Part shown: one piece after another, positions 8,614-17,218 of the stretch | Layout of the letters: each line of letters starts with the position of its first letter | How positions within the stretch are numbered: the first letter of the stretch is position 1 | Source: Sanguibacter hominis ATCC BAA-789 | Lineage (GTDB): Bacteria > Actinomycetota > Actinomycetes > Actinomycetales > Cellulomonadaceae | Direction of reading: 5' to 3' | Assembly (NCBI RefSeq): GCF_012396185.1 | Contig: NZ_JAAXOW010000003.1 | Location: 186,001-250,000 of the forward strand | DNA length: 64,000 nt | Made by a program: the position numbers and the translations under genes | Notes under the pieces: generated by a model | The model's input: the letters and a program-made list of their open reading frames with translations, nothing else | Databases searched by the model: none | Told to the model about the DNA's origin: nothing

Positions 8614-9816
8614 GTGAGCACACCGGTCGTCGCAGTCGTGGGTGGGGGCCAGCTGGCCCGGATGATGGCGCCTGCCGCCGGGGAGCTGGGCGTGCACCTG
8701 CGTGTCCTCGTCGAGGCGCCCGGCGCGTCAGCCGGGCAGGTGCTCGCGGACACGCCCGTGGGCGCAGCGTCCGACGCCGCAGCGGTGCGTGCGCTCGTCG
8801 CGGGCACGAGCGTCGACGGGTGGGACGCACCCCTCGGGCGTGCACGCGCCGACGTCCTGACGTTCGAGCACGAGCACGTGCCCGGCGAGATCCTCGCCGA
8901 GACCGTCGAGGCCGGTGTCCCGGTGCACCCGGGCGCGCACGCCCTCGTGCACGCGCAGGACAAGATCGTCATGCGCGAGCGCCTCACGGCGCTCGGCGTC
9001 CCGTGCCCCGCGTGGGCCGCGCTCCCGCGAGACCCGGAGGACGCCTCCGTCGCCCTCGCGGCCTTCCTCGCCGAGCACGCCGACGCGGCCGGCCAGGCCG
9101 TGCTCAAGACGTCGCGCGGCGGCTACGACGGCAAGGGTGTGCGGCTCGTGTCCTCGGCCGAGGAGGCCGCGGACTGGTTCGACGGCGTCGCCGCGGGCGG
9201 TCCTGCGCTCCTCGTCGAGGAGAAGGTGCCGTTCGCGCGCGAGCTCGCGGTCGTCGTCGCACGCCGCCCGTCGGGCGACGCGGTCACCTATCCGGTCGTC
9301 GAGTCCGTCCAGCGTGACGGCGTGTGCGCGGAGGTCGTCGCGCCCGCGCCCGACCTCGCCGACGCGCTCGCGCACGAGGCGCGAACGATCGCGCTGACGA
9401 TCGCCGAGGGCCTCGACGTCACGGGCGTCCTCGCGGTCGAGATGTTCGAGGTCGACGGCCGCGTGCTCGTCAACGAGCTCGCGATGCGGCCTCACAACTC
9501 AGGCCACTGGACGATCGACGGCGCCGTGACGAGTCAGTTCGAGCAGCACCTGCGCGCGGTGCTCGACCTGCCGCTCGGGGACACGTCACCGCGTGCGCGG
9601 TGGACGGTCATGGCGAACGTCCTCGGCTCGGCGCACGCGGAGCTCGCGGACGCGCTGCCTGCGGTGCTCGCCGCGGACCCGGGCGCGCGCGTGAACCTGT
9701 ACGGCAAGGACGTGCGCCCCGGCCGCAAGCTGGGGCACGTGAACGTCAGCGGGGACGACCTCGCGGACGTGCGGCGTCGGGCCCTCGCGGCCGCGGCGAT
9801 ACTGCGCGGCGAGTGA
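8614..9816 (+). CDS. purK: N5-carboxyaminoimidazole ribonucleotide synthase (PurK)
   Basis: PurK converts AIR, ATP and bicarbonate to N5-CAIR in purine synthesis. The 400-residue protein starts with the family's [11 protein letters not shown] nucleotide-fold motif, has the FEHEHV segment near residue 85, an ATP-grasp domain ([30 protein letters not shown]), and catalytic [20 protein letters not shown] at 8614 is the only sensible start. purE follows after 35 bases, forming the purKE operon. Confidence 0.97.
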   Translation: MSTPVVAVVGGGQLARMMAPAAGELGVHLRVLVEAPGASAGQVLADTPVGAASDAAAVRALVAGTSVDGWDAPLGRARADVLTFEHEHVPGEILAETVEAGVPVHPGAHALVHAQDKIVMRERLTALGVPCPAWAALPRDPEDASVALAAFLAEHADAAGQAVLKTSRGGYDGKGVRLVSSAEEAADWFDGVAAGGPALLVEEKVPFARELAVVVARRPSGDAVTYPVVESVQRDGVCAEVVAPAPDLADALAHEARTIALTIAEGLDVTGVLAVEMFEVDGRVLVNELAMRPHNSGHWTIDGAVTSQFEQHLRAVLDLPLGDTSPRARWTVMANVLGSAHAELADALPAVLAADPGARVNLYGKDVRPGRKLGHVNVSGDDLADVRRRALAAAAILRGE

Positions 9817-9851
9817 CCGCGCGCACCGACCGAGATCGAGGAGACACAGCA

Positions 9852-10385
9852 ATGAGCGCAGCACCGGTTGTCGGCATCGTCATGGGCTCGGACTCGGACT
9901 GGCCGGTCATGCGCGCGGCTGCCGACGCGCTCGCCGAGCTGGACATCCCCGTCGAGGTGGACGTCGTCTCGGCGCACCGCATGCCGACCGAGATGATCGA
10001 CTACGGCCGTGACGCGTCGGCGCGGGGCCTGCGTGTGATCATCGCCGGAGCAGGCGGCGCCGCCCACCTCCCGGGCATGCTCGCCGCCGTGACCGAGCTC
10101 CCGGTCGTGGGGGTGCCTGTCCCGCTGAAGTACCTCGACGGGATGGACTCGCTCCTGTCGATCGTCCAGATGCCCGCAGGCGTCCCGGTCGCGACCGTGT
10201 CGATCGGGGGAGCGCGCAACGCGGGGCTGCTCGCGGCGCGCATCCTCGGGGCGGGCGAGGGCGAGGACGCGGAGGTGTTGCGCGCACGCCTGCGCGGGTT
10301 CCAGGAGGAGCTGCGGGACGTCGCCCAGGAGAAGGGGCAGCGGCTGCGCGAGGCGTATGCCGCGGGGGTCAGCGAGGAGGAGTGA
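9852..10385 (+). CDS. purE: N5-CAIR mutase (PurE, class I)
   Basis: PurE moves the carboxyl of N5-CAIR to give CAIR, directly after PurK. The 177-residue protein shows the class I signatures: GSDSDWPVM near the N-terminus, [20 protein letters not shown] and the substrate loop [15 protein letters not shown]. The ATG at 9852 has GAGGAGA upstream. The stop codon lies in a hairpin shared with the convergent LCP gene. Confidence 0.97.
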   Translation: MSAAPVVGIVMGSDSDWPVMRAAADALAELDIPVEVDVVSAHRMPTEMIDYGRDASARGLRVIIAGAGGAAHLPGMLAAVTELPVVGVPVPLKYLDGMDSLLSIVQMPAGVPVATVSIGGARNAGLLAARILGAGEGEDAEVLRARLRGFQEELRDVAQEKGQRLREAYAAGVSEEE

Positions 10386-10430
10386 CCGGAGGGGAGCGAC
10401 GTCGGCGGCGCTGGTCCGCCGGCCCGGTCA
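10383..10430. terminator. Bidirectional terminator between purE and the LCP gene
   Basis: TGACCGG (10383-10389) pairs with CCGGTCA (10424-10430), enclosing CGGCGG/CCGCCG (10403-10408 with 10416-10421). The outer stem contains both stop codons of the convergent genes. Confidence 0.55.
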
Positions 10431-11816
10431 CTTCGAGTCGCTGGACTTCTTTCCGTCGGACGTGGACTTCTCCTTGACGAGCCCGTCGGCGTCGTAGCGG
10501 CCGGGCTCGAGCGTCCCGGCGAGGATGCCCTTGAAGAACGCGGGGGCCTTGTCGGGTGCGAGCAGGACCGTGGAGCCGACGCCGCCGGGACGGTAGTCGA
10601 GCGACTCGATGGGCGGGGTGCCCGTGATGCCGCCCTCGCCCGACGCGGCGCGGAACGCGAGCGCGAGCTGGCCGAGGTTCATGATCCCCGTGCCGTCGCT
10701 CGCGCGGATCGCGCCGAGGCCCGAGTCGATGAGCGAGACCTGCTTGCCGGGGTTGACGAGCGTCCCCGCGTTCGCGGCCTTCTTCGTCACGGCGGAGATG
10801 AGCTGACGCTGTCGCTCGGCGCGGCCGATGTCGCCCTTCGGGTCGGAGTAGCGCATGCGGACGAAAGCGAGCGCCTTCTTGCCCTTGACCGTGTGGCAGC
10901 CGGCCTTCCACTTGAGCTTGGACTTCTTGTCGTCGACGTCGTAGTCGAGGCACAGCTCGACGCCGTCGACCGCGTCCACGAGGTCCTTCACCCCGCCGAG
11001 GCCGACCTCGACGTAGTGGTCGACCGTCAGGCCGGTGAGGTTCTCGACGGACGCGACGAGCAGCTCGGGGCCGCCCCACGCGTACGCGGCGTTGAGCTTC
11101 GCAGGGCCGCGGCCGGGGATCTCCGTGTACGCGTCGCGCGGGAGGCTGACGAGCGCTGTGGGGCCCGACTCGGGGACGTGGAGCAGCATGATCGTGTCGG
11201 TGCGGGCGCCCTCGGTGCCGTCGGCTGCGATCGCGCCGTCGTCACGCGCGTCGGAGCCCGCGAGGAGGTACGTCGTACCGGGGGTGCCGCTCGCGCCGGA
11301 GAGTGCGGCGACGTGGTCGATCTTCGAGCCTGCCCACATCACGAGGCCAACCGGCCACGCGATCATGAGGACGAGCAGGAGCGCGAGGGCGAGCGCGACG
11401 ATGCGTCGCCGGCGCAGACGCCTCCGTGGCGGCCGGGGTCCACCGCCAGGCCCAGCGGCGTCGCCGCGCCCAGGGGGCCCGCCGGGCCCGCCGGAACCGG
11501 CCGGCGTGGACGTGGTCGCGCGCGCCGGCCGGACGGTACCGTGCGGTGACGAGCTGACGCGGGCGGGACGAGCCGACGGTGGCCGCGCAGCGGGCGAACC
11601 GGTGCGGGCCGGGGGCACGGACGAGGGCGGGCGCTGCTCGCCCGCGGGACGACGCGTCGTCGGGCGCGAGGGGACGTGCGAGACGGGCGCATGGTCACCG
11701 CCGACCGGGACCGCGTCCTGCGTCGAGCGCGGGCGTCCCGTCGGCGTGTTCTGGGGTGTGAAGCTGGGCGGCGGCTGACCGCCCGCGGACGGCATGCGGC
11801 GCGTCTCGTCGTTCAT
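10428..11816 (-). CDS. LytR-CpsA-Psr (LCP) family cell-wall polymer ligase
   Basis: LCP enzymes transfer undecaprenyl-linked glycopolymers onto peptidoglycan. The 462-residue protein has a long Pro/Arg-rich cytoplasmic N-terminus (1-135), one membrane helix (about 140-162), and an extracellular LCP domain with YLLAGSDARDD, TDTIMLLHV, SLPRDAYTEIPG, KLNAAYAWGG, DGVELC and FVRMRYSDPKGDIGRAERQ. The catalytic arginines and aspartates of the family are present. The ATG at 11816 overlaps the stop of a short upstream frame (11813-11887) as ATGA. A role attaching the glycan made by the neighbouring loci is inferred from context. Confidence 0.92.
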   Translation of the reverse strand: MNDETRRMPSAGGQPPPSFTPQNTPTGRPRSTQDAVPVGGDHAPVSHVPSRPTTRRPAGEQRPPSSVPPARTGSPAARPPSARPARVSSSPHGTVRPARATTSTPAGSGGPGGPPGRGDAAGPGGGPRPPRRRLRRRRIVALALALLLVLMIAWPVGLVMWAGSKIDHVAALSGASGTPGTTYLLAGSDARDDGAIAADGTEGARTDTIMLLHVPESGPTALVSLPRDAYTEIPGRGPAKLNAAYAWGGPELLVASVENLTGLTVDHYVEVGLGGVKDLVDAVDGVELCLDYDVDDKKSKLKWKAGCHTVKGKKALAFVRMRYSDPKGDIGRAERQRQLISAVTKKAANAGTLVNPGKQVSLIDSGLGAIRASDGTGIMNLGQLALAFRAASGEGGITGTPPIESLDYRPGGVGSTVLLAPDKAPAFFKGILAGTLEPGRYDADGLVKEKSTSDGKKSSDSK

Positions 11817-11887
11817 GCGCGCACCCCGCTCGTCGCCACCCGGGGGTTGCGAGCGGGCAGAGGGCAGGAGTCGGTGGTGCACGTCAC
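11813..11887 (-). CDS. Possible 24-codon leader peptide upstream of the LCP gene
   Basis: A GTG at 11887 lies seven bases after a TAGGAT hexamer and opens a 24-codon frame. The peptide has cysteines at positions 3 and 8 and ends in ATGA overlap with the LCP start. The LCP gene itself has only a weak ribosome site, so translation could be coupled. It is too short to judge by coding statistics and resembles no family I know. Confidence 0.3.
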   Translation of the reverse strand: MTCTTDSCPLPARNPRVATSGVRA

Positions 11888-11894
11888 GAGAAAG

Positions 11895-11900
11895 ATCCTA
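11895..11900 (-). promoter_or_regulatory. -10 element upstream of the LCP leader frame
   Basis: Read on the minus strand, TAGGAT ends seven bases before the GTG at 11887. It is the only TANNNT element in the gap upstream of the LCP gene. Confidence 0.45.
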
Positions 11901-11982
11901 AGGAAGCCCCTCGGAGGAGGCGGGCACCGGGGGCACCGATCGGGTGGAGTTGTTGTGGAGATGGCCCCGGGCGGCGGTCGCG

Positions 11983-12396
11983 TCAGCCGACCGGCCCCGC
12001 GCTGGTGTCCTCGTCGTCCTCGGCCTGCGCGTCCTGGCCCGGGGCGACGACTCCGCGCGTCTCGGCGTCCTCCGCACGCGCCTGGGCGAGCGTGAGCTCG
12101 CGGGCGAGCACCGTGATGCGTGACTGCAGCTGGTTCATCCGTCGGAACGTCGTCGCCATGAAGCTGAGGAACGCGATCACGAGTGCGTAGAGCAGCAGGT
12201 CCGCACCACGGCCGACGCCGATGAGGTTCGCGACCCGGGTGAGGATCTGCGGGAAGAGCACCGACGCCGCCGCCCCCGCCACGAAGAGCATCAGCAGGAG
12301 CCGACGGATCGCCTGGTGCCGCGCGTCCGCCGTCGAACGGTTCAGGACCAGGGCGACGCCGACGATCGCGGCGAGAAGGATGAGCTGGATCCACAT
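11983..12396 (-). CDS. DUF2304 family membrane protein
   Basis: The 137-residue protein has an N-terminal helix (2-20), two further helices (about 34-55 and 66-85, with YALVIAFLSFMATTFRRM), a short coiled-coil segment (Q90-A110) and an acidic tail. This is the DUF2304 pattern. These proteins are usually encoded with DPM1-like glycosyltransferases, as here: the GT2 gene ends six bases upstream. They probably act together at the membrane on polyprenyl-phosphate sugars. Confidence 0.85.
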   Translation of the reverse strand: MWIQLILLAAIVGVALVLNRSTADARHQAIRRLLLMLFVAGAAASVLFPQILTRVANLIGVGRGADLLLYALVIAFLSFMATTFRRMNQLQSRITVLARELTLAQARAEDAETRGVVAPGQDAQAEDDEDTSAGPVG

Positions 12397-12402
12397 GGTG
12401 GC

Positions 12403-13080
12403 CTACCGGAAGACGAGGTCGACGAGGATGTTGACCGAGTTGAGCAGCGACTGACCCTTGCCGCGCGAGTAGTCCGTGTACAGGACGTGCACCGGGTGCT
12501 CCCGCCACGGCAGGCCGGTGCGGCCGAGGTGCAGGACGATCTCGCTCGCGTGGGCCATGCGGTCCTGGCGCAGGTGGACGCCCCGCGCCGCGTCCGCGCG
12601 GATGACGCGCAAGCCGTTGTGGGCGTCGGTCAGCCGCAGCCCTGTCGACTGGTTGGTGAACCACACGGCGACCTTGAGCACGATCTTCTTGAGCAGCCCC
12701 GCATCCGTGCGGTCGTCGAGGAAGCGCGACCCGAAGACGATCGCGAGATCCTCGTGCCGGGCCCGCTCGACCATCGCGACGGCGTCGTCCACGCGGTGCT
12801 GGCCGTCCGCGTCGAAGGTCACGACATACGTGGCGCCCGCGCTGACGGCGTAGTCGAGGCCCGTCTGCAGCGACGCACCCTGGCCCAGGTTGATCGGGTG
12901 ACGCAGGACGCGCGCACCTGCCGCGCGCGCGGCGCCGCCGGACCCGTCCGTCGACCCGTCGTCGACGCACACGACGTGCTCGAAGCGTTCGCGTGCCCCG
13001 CGCACGACGTCCCCGATCACGCTCGCCTCGTTGAACAAGGGGACCACGAGCCACGCGTCGCTGATCCGGGGGGTGGGCAT
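12403..13080 (-). CDS. GT2 glycosyltransferase, DPM1/polyprenyl-phosphate type
   Basis: The 225-residue soluble-type GT2 enzyme starts with WLVVPLFNEASVIGDV, has VCVDDGSTDGS, an NLGQGASLQTGLDYA segment and the DADGQH metal-binding motif (near residue 95), and FGSRFL. It matches polyprenyl-phosphate sugar synthases that load a sugar onto the lipid carrier. An alternative ATG at 13089 would add three residues; neither has a clear ribosome site. It is in an operon with the DUF2304 gene and divergent from the sugar operon. Confidence 0.88.
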   Translation of the reverse strand: MPTPRISDAWLVVPLFNEASVIGDVVRGARERFEHVVCVDDGSTDGSGGAARAAGARVLRHPINLGQGASLQTGLDYAVSAGATYVVTFDADGQHRVDDAVAMVERARHEDLAIVFGSRFLDDRTDAGLLKKIVLKVAVWFTNQSTGLRLTDAHNGLRVIRADAARGVHLRQDRMAHASEIVLHLGRTGLPWREHPVHVLYTDYSRGKGQSLLNSVNILVDLVFR

Positions 13081-13140
13081 GACGGCCATTCTTGCACCCG
13101 GACAGGTGACGATCGTCCCATCCGCCACGGTGCAGGGCGG

Positions 13141-13146
13141 TACTCT
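13141..13146 (+). promoter_or_regulatory. Candidate -10 of the nine-gene polysaccharide operon
   Basis: TACTCT lies about 98 bases before the first gene of the + strand operon. A transcript from here would carry a leader of about 90 bases. No convincing -35 is visible. Confidence 0.35.
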
Positions 13147-13181
13147 GGCCGAGGTCGGTGGCGAGGCGCGCCGCAGGCTGT

Positions 13182-13197
13182 GCGGGCCCGGGCCCGC
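13182..13197. repeat. Perfect 16-bp palindrome in the operon leader
   Basis: GCGGGCCC joined to GGGCCCGC forms a perfect palindrome between the candidate -10 (13141) and the first start codon (13244). It could form an RNA structure or bind a dimeric protein; its function is unknown. Confidence 0.5.
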
Positions 13198-13243
13198 CCC
13201 GCAGGTCCGCTCCTGCGCTCGCGACGACAGACGGAGAAACAGC

Positions 13244-13843
13244 ATGGGTGTGCGCATCGCGGAGACTGCCGACGTCTCCCCGGACGCCACGATCGGAGAC
13301 GGCTCGTCCGTCTGGCACCTCGCGCAGGTGCGCGAGCAGGTCGTCCTCGGCGAGGGCTGCATCGTGGGCCGTGGCGCATACATCGGCACCGGCGTCCAGG
13401 TGGGCGCCCACTGCAAGATCCAGAACTACGCGCTCGTCTACGAACCTGCGTCCCTCGCGGACGGCGTGTTCGTCGGGCCGGCAGCGGTGCTGACGAACGA
13501 CACGTACCCCCGCGCGATCAACCCGGACGGGTCCCTCAAGGACGCGTCCGACTGGCACGCGGTCGGGGTCACGATCGGGCAGGGCGCGTCGATCGGTGCG
13601 CGCGCCGTGTGCGTCGCGCCCGTCACGGTCGGCGCGTGGGCGACGGTCGCCGCGGGCGCCGTCGTGACGAAGGATGTGCCGGCGCACGCCCTGATGGTCG
13701 GCGTCCCCGCGCGTCGTGTGGGCTGGGTCGGACGCGCGGGCGAGCCGCTCGTGGCCGACGGCGACGGCTGGCGCTGCCCGGCGACCGGCCAGCGCTACGA
13801 AGAGACTGACAACGGAACCCTCCGAGAGGTGGAGAACGCATGA
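13244..13843 (+). CDS. WbpD-like UDP-amino-sugar N-acetyltransferase
   Basis: The 199-residue left-handed beta-helix protein is built of hexapeptide repeats from about residue 10 to 165. The order of motifs (SSVWHLAQVRE, CKIQNYALVYE, GVFVGPAAVLTND with YPRAINPDG) is that of the WbpD/WlbB family. This family acetylates the 3-amino group of UDP-GlcNAc3NA-uronate. The ATG at 13244 has GGAG ten bases upstream. It overlaps the aminotransferase gene as ATGA and is the first gene of the operon. Product assignment rests on the presence of the rest of the pathway nearby. Confidence 0.85.
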   Translation: MGVRIAETADVSPDATIGDGSSVWHLAQVREQVVLGEGCIVGRGAYIGTGVQVGAHCKIQNYALVYEPASLADGVFVGPAAVLTNDTYPRAINPDGSLKDASDWHAVGVTIGQGASIGARAVCVAPVTVGAWATVAAGAVVTKDVPAHALMVGVPARRVGWVGRAGEPLVADGDGWRCPATGQRYEETDNGTLREVENA

Positions 13844-14958
13844 CCGAGTTCATCGCACCAGCCAAGCCGATCATCGGTGACGAGGAGCGTGCTGCGGTCG
13901 ACCGTGTGATGCGCTCGGGCATGGTCGCCCAGGGGCCTGAGGTCGCGGCGTTCGAGCAGGAGTTCGCCGACCAGATGGTCGCCGGCCGCCGCTGCGTCGC
14001 GGTCAGCTCGGGCACGTCCGGTCTTCACCTCGGTCTGCTCGCTGCGGGGATCGGCCCGGGCGACGAGGTCATCGTGCCGTCGTTCACGTTCGCCGCGACC
14101 GGAAACTCGGTCGCGCTCACGGGTGCGACGCCGGTGTTCGTCGACATCGAGCCCGACACGTTCAACCTGTCGCCTGCCGCTGCCGCCGCTGCGATCACCG
14201 AGCGCACGCGCGCCATCATGCCGGTGCACCTCTACGGCCACCCGTTCGACGCGCCCGCCTTCCAGGAGCTCGCCGCCGAGCGCGGCCTGCAGCTGTTCGA
14301 GGACGCCGCGCAGGCGCACGGTGCGAGCCTCGGCGGCCAGAAGGTCGGCACGTTCGGCACGTTCGCGATGTTCAGCCTGTACCCGACGAAGAACATGACG
14401 TCGGGCGAGGGCGGCATGGTCTCGTGCGCGACCGACGACGTCGCCCGCCAGGTGCGTCTCCTGCGCAACCAGGGCATGGAGAAGCAGTACGCGAACGAGG
14501 TCATCGGCTTCAACACGCGCATGACCGACATCCACGCCGCGATCGGCCGCGTGCAGCTGACGAAGGTCGGCGCGTGGACCGAGCAGCGCCGCGCCAACGC
14601 AGCGTTCCTCGACGCCGGGCTCGCGACCGTCGCCGGTGTGGTCCCGCCGCCGGTGCGCGAGGGTGCCGAGCACGTCTACCACCAGTACACGATCCGCCTC
14701 GACGGCGCGTCGAGCGCCGAGCGGGACGCGTTCGTGGCGGCGCTCAAGGCCGAGCACAACGTCGGCTCGGGCGTGTACTACCCGATCCCGAACCACCGCC
14801 TCGCGAGCCTGGAGAAGTACGCGCCGGGCCTCGACCTCCCGGAGACCGAGCGCGCGGCACGCGAGGTCGTGTCGCTGCCCGTCCACCCGTCGCTGACGCA
14901 GGCCGACCTCGAGCGCATCGTCTCGGCCGTCGCCGCTGTCGTGAAGGCGGGTGCGTGA
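13840..14958 (+). CDS. DegT/DnrJ/EryC1 aminotransferase, WbpE-like
   Basis: This 372-residue PLP-dependent sugar aminotransferase shows VSSGTSGLHLGLLAAGIGPGDEV, SFTFAATGNSV, the ED(A)AQAHGA segment, and the PLP lysine K184 in YPTKNMTSGEGG. It is full length for the family. WbpE-type enzymes aminate the 3-keto group of UDP-GlcNAc-uronate using glutamate. It lies between the acetyltransferase and oxidoreductase genes with 4-bp overlaps on each side, which fits the WbpB-E-D order of reactions. Confidence 0.92.
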   Translation: MTEFIAPAKPIIGDEERAAVDRVMRSGMVAQGPEVAAFEQEFADQMVAGRRCVAVSSGTSGLHLGLLAAGIGPGDEVIVPSFTFAATGNSVALTGATPVFVDIEPDTFNLSPAAAAAAITERTRAIMPVHLYGHPFDAPAFQELAAERGLQLFEDAAQAHGASLGGQKVGTFGTFAMFSLYPTKNMTSGEGGMVSCATDDVARQVRLLRNQGMEKQYANEVIGFNTRMTDIHAAIGRVQLTKVGAWTEQRRANAAFLDAGLATVAGVVPPPVREGAEHVYHQYTIRLDGASSAERDAFVAALKAEHNVGSGVYYPIPNHRLASLEKYAPGLDLPETERAAREVVSLPVHPSLTQADLERIVSAVAAVVKAGA

Positions 14959-15947
14959 TGGCTGCCGCGCTGCGGGCGGGGGTCATCGGGCTGGGGGCGA
15001 TGGGTCGCCACCACGTGCGTGTCCTGCGTGAGATCGACGGCGTCGACGTCGTCGCCGTCGCCGACCCGGCGGGTGACCCGTACCGGGTCGCGGGCGCGCT
15101 CGACGTGCTGCCCGACGTCGAGGCGCTGATCGCTGCAGGGATCGACATGGCGGTCGTCGCGGTGCCGACGAAGTTCCACGAGCAGGTCGCGCTCACGCTC
15201 GCCGCCGCGGGCGTGCACACGCTCGTCGAGAAGCCGATCGCGGTCGACACGGACGCAGGTGCGCGGCTCGTCGCCGCGTTCGACGCTGCGGGCCTCGTCG
15301 GCGCCGTCGGTCACATCGAGCGGTTCAACCCGGCGATCCAGGAGGTGCGCCGTCGCATCGCGGACGGCCAGCTCGGCGAGGTGTACCAGATCTCGACGCG
15401 CCGCCAGGGGCCGTTCCCGGCGCGCATCTCCGACGTCGGCGTCATCAAGGACCTCGCGACGCACGACATCGACCTCACGGCGTGGGTCGCGCAGAGCAGC
15501 TACGAGTCGGTGGCCGCGCAGACGGCGTTCCGCTCGGGCCGCGAGCACGAGGACATGGTGCTCGTCACCGGCCGCCTCGCGGGCGGCATCAACGTCAACC
15601 ACACGGTCAACTGGCTGTCCCCGATGAAGGAGCGCGTGACGATCGTCGCGGGCGAGCGGGGCACGCTCGTCGCCGACACGTCGACCGCGGACGTGACGTT
15701 CCACGAGAACGGCACGGTGCAGACCGAGTGGGACTCGATGGCGAACTTCCGCGGCGTGACCGAGGGGGACGTCATCCGGTACGCGATCGGCAAGCGCGAG
15801 CCGCTGCGCGCGGAGGCGGAGGCGTTCCGCGACGCGGTCCTCGGCCTCGAGAACCGCACGGTGTCGATGGCCGAGGGGCTCGCCACGCTGCGGGTCGCCG
15901 AGGCGATCGAGCGCTCGGCCGTCACGCAGGAGACCGTCCGCCTGTGA
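14958..15947 (+). CDS. Gfo/Idh/MocA oxidoreductase, WbpB/WlbA-like
   Basis: The 329-residue dehydrogenase has the NAD motif GVIGLGAMGRHHVRVL at the N-terminus, EKPIAVD (lysine near residue 94) and a GHIERFNPAI segment followed by the catalytic region ATHDIDL. WbpB/WlbA oxidises C3 of UDP-GlcNAc-uronate. The start overlaps the aminotransferase stop (TGATG). The GHIERFNP and KDLATHDID features are typical of WlbA-type sugar-nucleotide dehydrogenases rather than inositol dehydrogenases. Confidence 0.88.
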   Translation: MAAALRAGVIGLGAMGRHHVRVLREIDGVDVVAVADPAGDPYRVAGALDVLPDVEALIAAGIDMAVVAVPTKFHEQVALTLAAAGVHTLVEKPIAVDTDAGARLVAAFDAAGLVGAVGHIERFNPAIQEVRRRIADGQLGEVYQISTRRQGPFPARISDVGVIKDLATHDIDLTAWVAQSSYESVAAQTAFRSGREHEDMVLVTGRLAGGINVNHTVNWLSPMKERVTIVAGERGTLVADTSTADVTFHENGTVQTEWDSMANFRGVTEGDVIRYAIGKREPLRAEAEAFRDAVLGLENRTVSMAEGLATLRVAEAIERSAVTQETVRL

Positions 15948-17218
15948 CGGCGGCGTCTCGCCTGCGGGTCGCCCTCGTCACCCGCATCTTCGCGCCCGAG
16001 CCCGCTGCGGCGTCGTTCCGGCTCGAGGCGCTCGCCCGCGCCCTCGGGCGTGCCGACGCCCGGGTGACGGTCCTGACGACGACGGCGCGGCGTGACCTGC
16101 GCGTGGCGGCCGCCGCGGTCGACGAGGACCTGCGCGAGGCGCGGGTCGAGGTGGACCGCGCGCCCGTCGTGCGTGACCGCACGGGATACGTGCGCGGGTA
16201 CCTGCCGTACCTGAGCTTTGACGTCCCGGCCCTCGTCCGCCTGCTCGCTGAGCTGCGCCCGGACGTCGTCATGTGCGAGCCGCCGCCGACGACGGGCGCG
16301 GTCGTGCGCGTCGCGTGCGCGCTGCGACGGCTGCCGTACGTCTACTACGCGGCTGACGTGTGGTCGGACGCGACGGCGGGCGACGGCGCGACGCCGGGGC
16401 TCGTCTCGCGCGTGCTCGCAGCGGTCGAGGGGTGGGCCATGCGGGGCGCGATCGGTGTCGTCGCGGTGTCGCCCGAGGTAGCCGAGCGGGTCGAGGCGCT
16501 CGTCGAGCGTCGTCCGCGCGCGGCGGCGCGACGCCGGCCCGAGGTCGTCGTCGTGCGCAACGGCGTGGACACGGACGTGTTCCGGCCGGGGCTGCCCTGC
16601 CCGGACGAGGCGCCCGGGCGATTCCTCGTCTACGCGGGCACGACGTCCGCATGGCAGGGCGCGGACGTGTTCGTGCGCGCGATGCCCGCTGTCCGTGCTG
16701 CTGTGCCGGACGCGGAGCTCGTGATCCTGGGGCAGGGGAGCGACTGGGACGATCTCGCGGCGCTCGGCGCCGAGCTGGCACCGGGGGCGGTGCACGTGCG
16801 CAGGCTCGTCCCGGCGGTCGAGGCTGCGGCGTGGCTGGGCGCGGCGAGCGGCGCGCTCGTGAGCGTGCGCCCCGGCGTCGGCTACGACATGGCGCTGCCC
16901 ACGAAGACGTTCGCCGCGGCTGCGTGCGGCACTCCTGTCGTGTTCGCGGGCCCGGGGCCTGCGGTGCCGATCGTCCGGGAGAACGACCTGGGCCACGCTG
17001 TCGACCACGACGTCGCAGCCGTCGCCGACGCGATGGTCGCCGTGCTGCAGGCCGACGACGCCGCGCGGGCCGCCCAGCGCGAGCGGCTGGCCGCCTGGGC
17101 GCGGGACAACGCGAGCATCGCTCGCGTGGGTGAGGCTGTCGCCGCCCACGTGCGACGATGGCGCGACGGTGCGGCCACGGCCGCAAGGACGAAGCAGGAC
17201 GGGGACGGCACGCCGTGA
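15944..17218 (+). CDS. GT4 glycosyltransferase
   Basis: The 424-residue protein has a GT-B fold. Its N-terminus VALVTRIFAPEPAAASFRLEALARAL is typical of WbuB-like GT4 enzymes, followed by ADVWSD, NGVDTDVF, VYAGTTSAWQGADVFV and a C-terminal nucleotide-sugar site. The final motif lacks the usual EX7E with a clear second glutamate (GYDMALPTKTFAAAACGTPVVF), similar to WbuB-type FnlA-linked transferases. It overlaps the neighbouring genes by GTGA at both ends. A transferase in assembly of the lipid-linked repeat unit is inferred. Confidence 0.88.
   Translation: MTAASRLRVALVTRIFAPEPAAASFRLEALARALGRADARVTVLTTTARRDLRVAAAAVDEDLREARVEVDRAPVVRDRTGYVRGYLPYLSFDVPALVRLLAELRPDVVMCEPPPTTGAVVRVACALRRLPYVYYAADVWSDATAGDGATPGLVSRVLAAVEGWAMRGAIGVVAVSPEVAERVEALVERRPRAAARRRPEVVVVRNGVDTDVFRPGLPCPDEAPGRFLVYAGTTSAWQGADVFVRAMPAVRAAVPDAELVILGQGSDWDDLAALGAELAPGAVHVRRLVPAVEAAAWLGAASGALVSVRPGVGYDMALPTKTFAAAACGTPVVFAGPGPAVPIVRENDLGHAVDHDVAAVADAMVAVLQADDAARAAQRERLAAWARDNASIARVGEAVAAHVRRWRDGAATAARTKQDGDGTP

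Noticed and set aside
11817-11882. LCP start at GTG 11882
   Set aside because: It is 12 bases from the -10, has no ribosome site, and would add residues unlike LCP N-termini. The ATG at 11816 is preferred, but the point is not settled.
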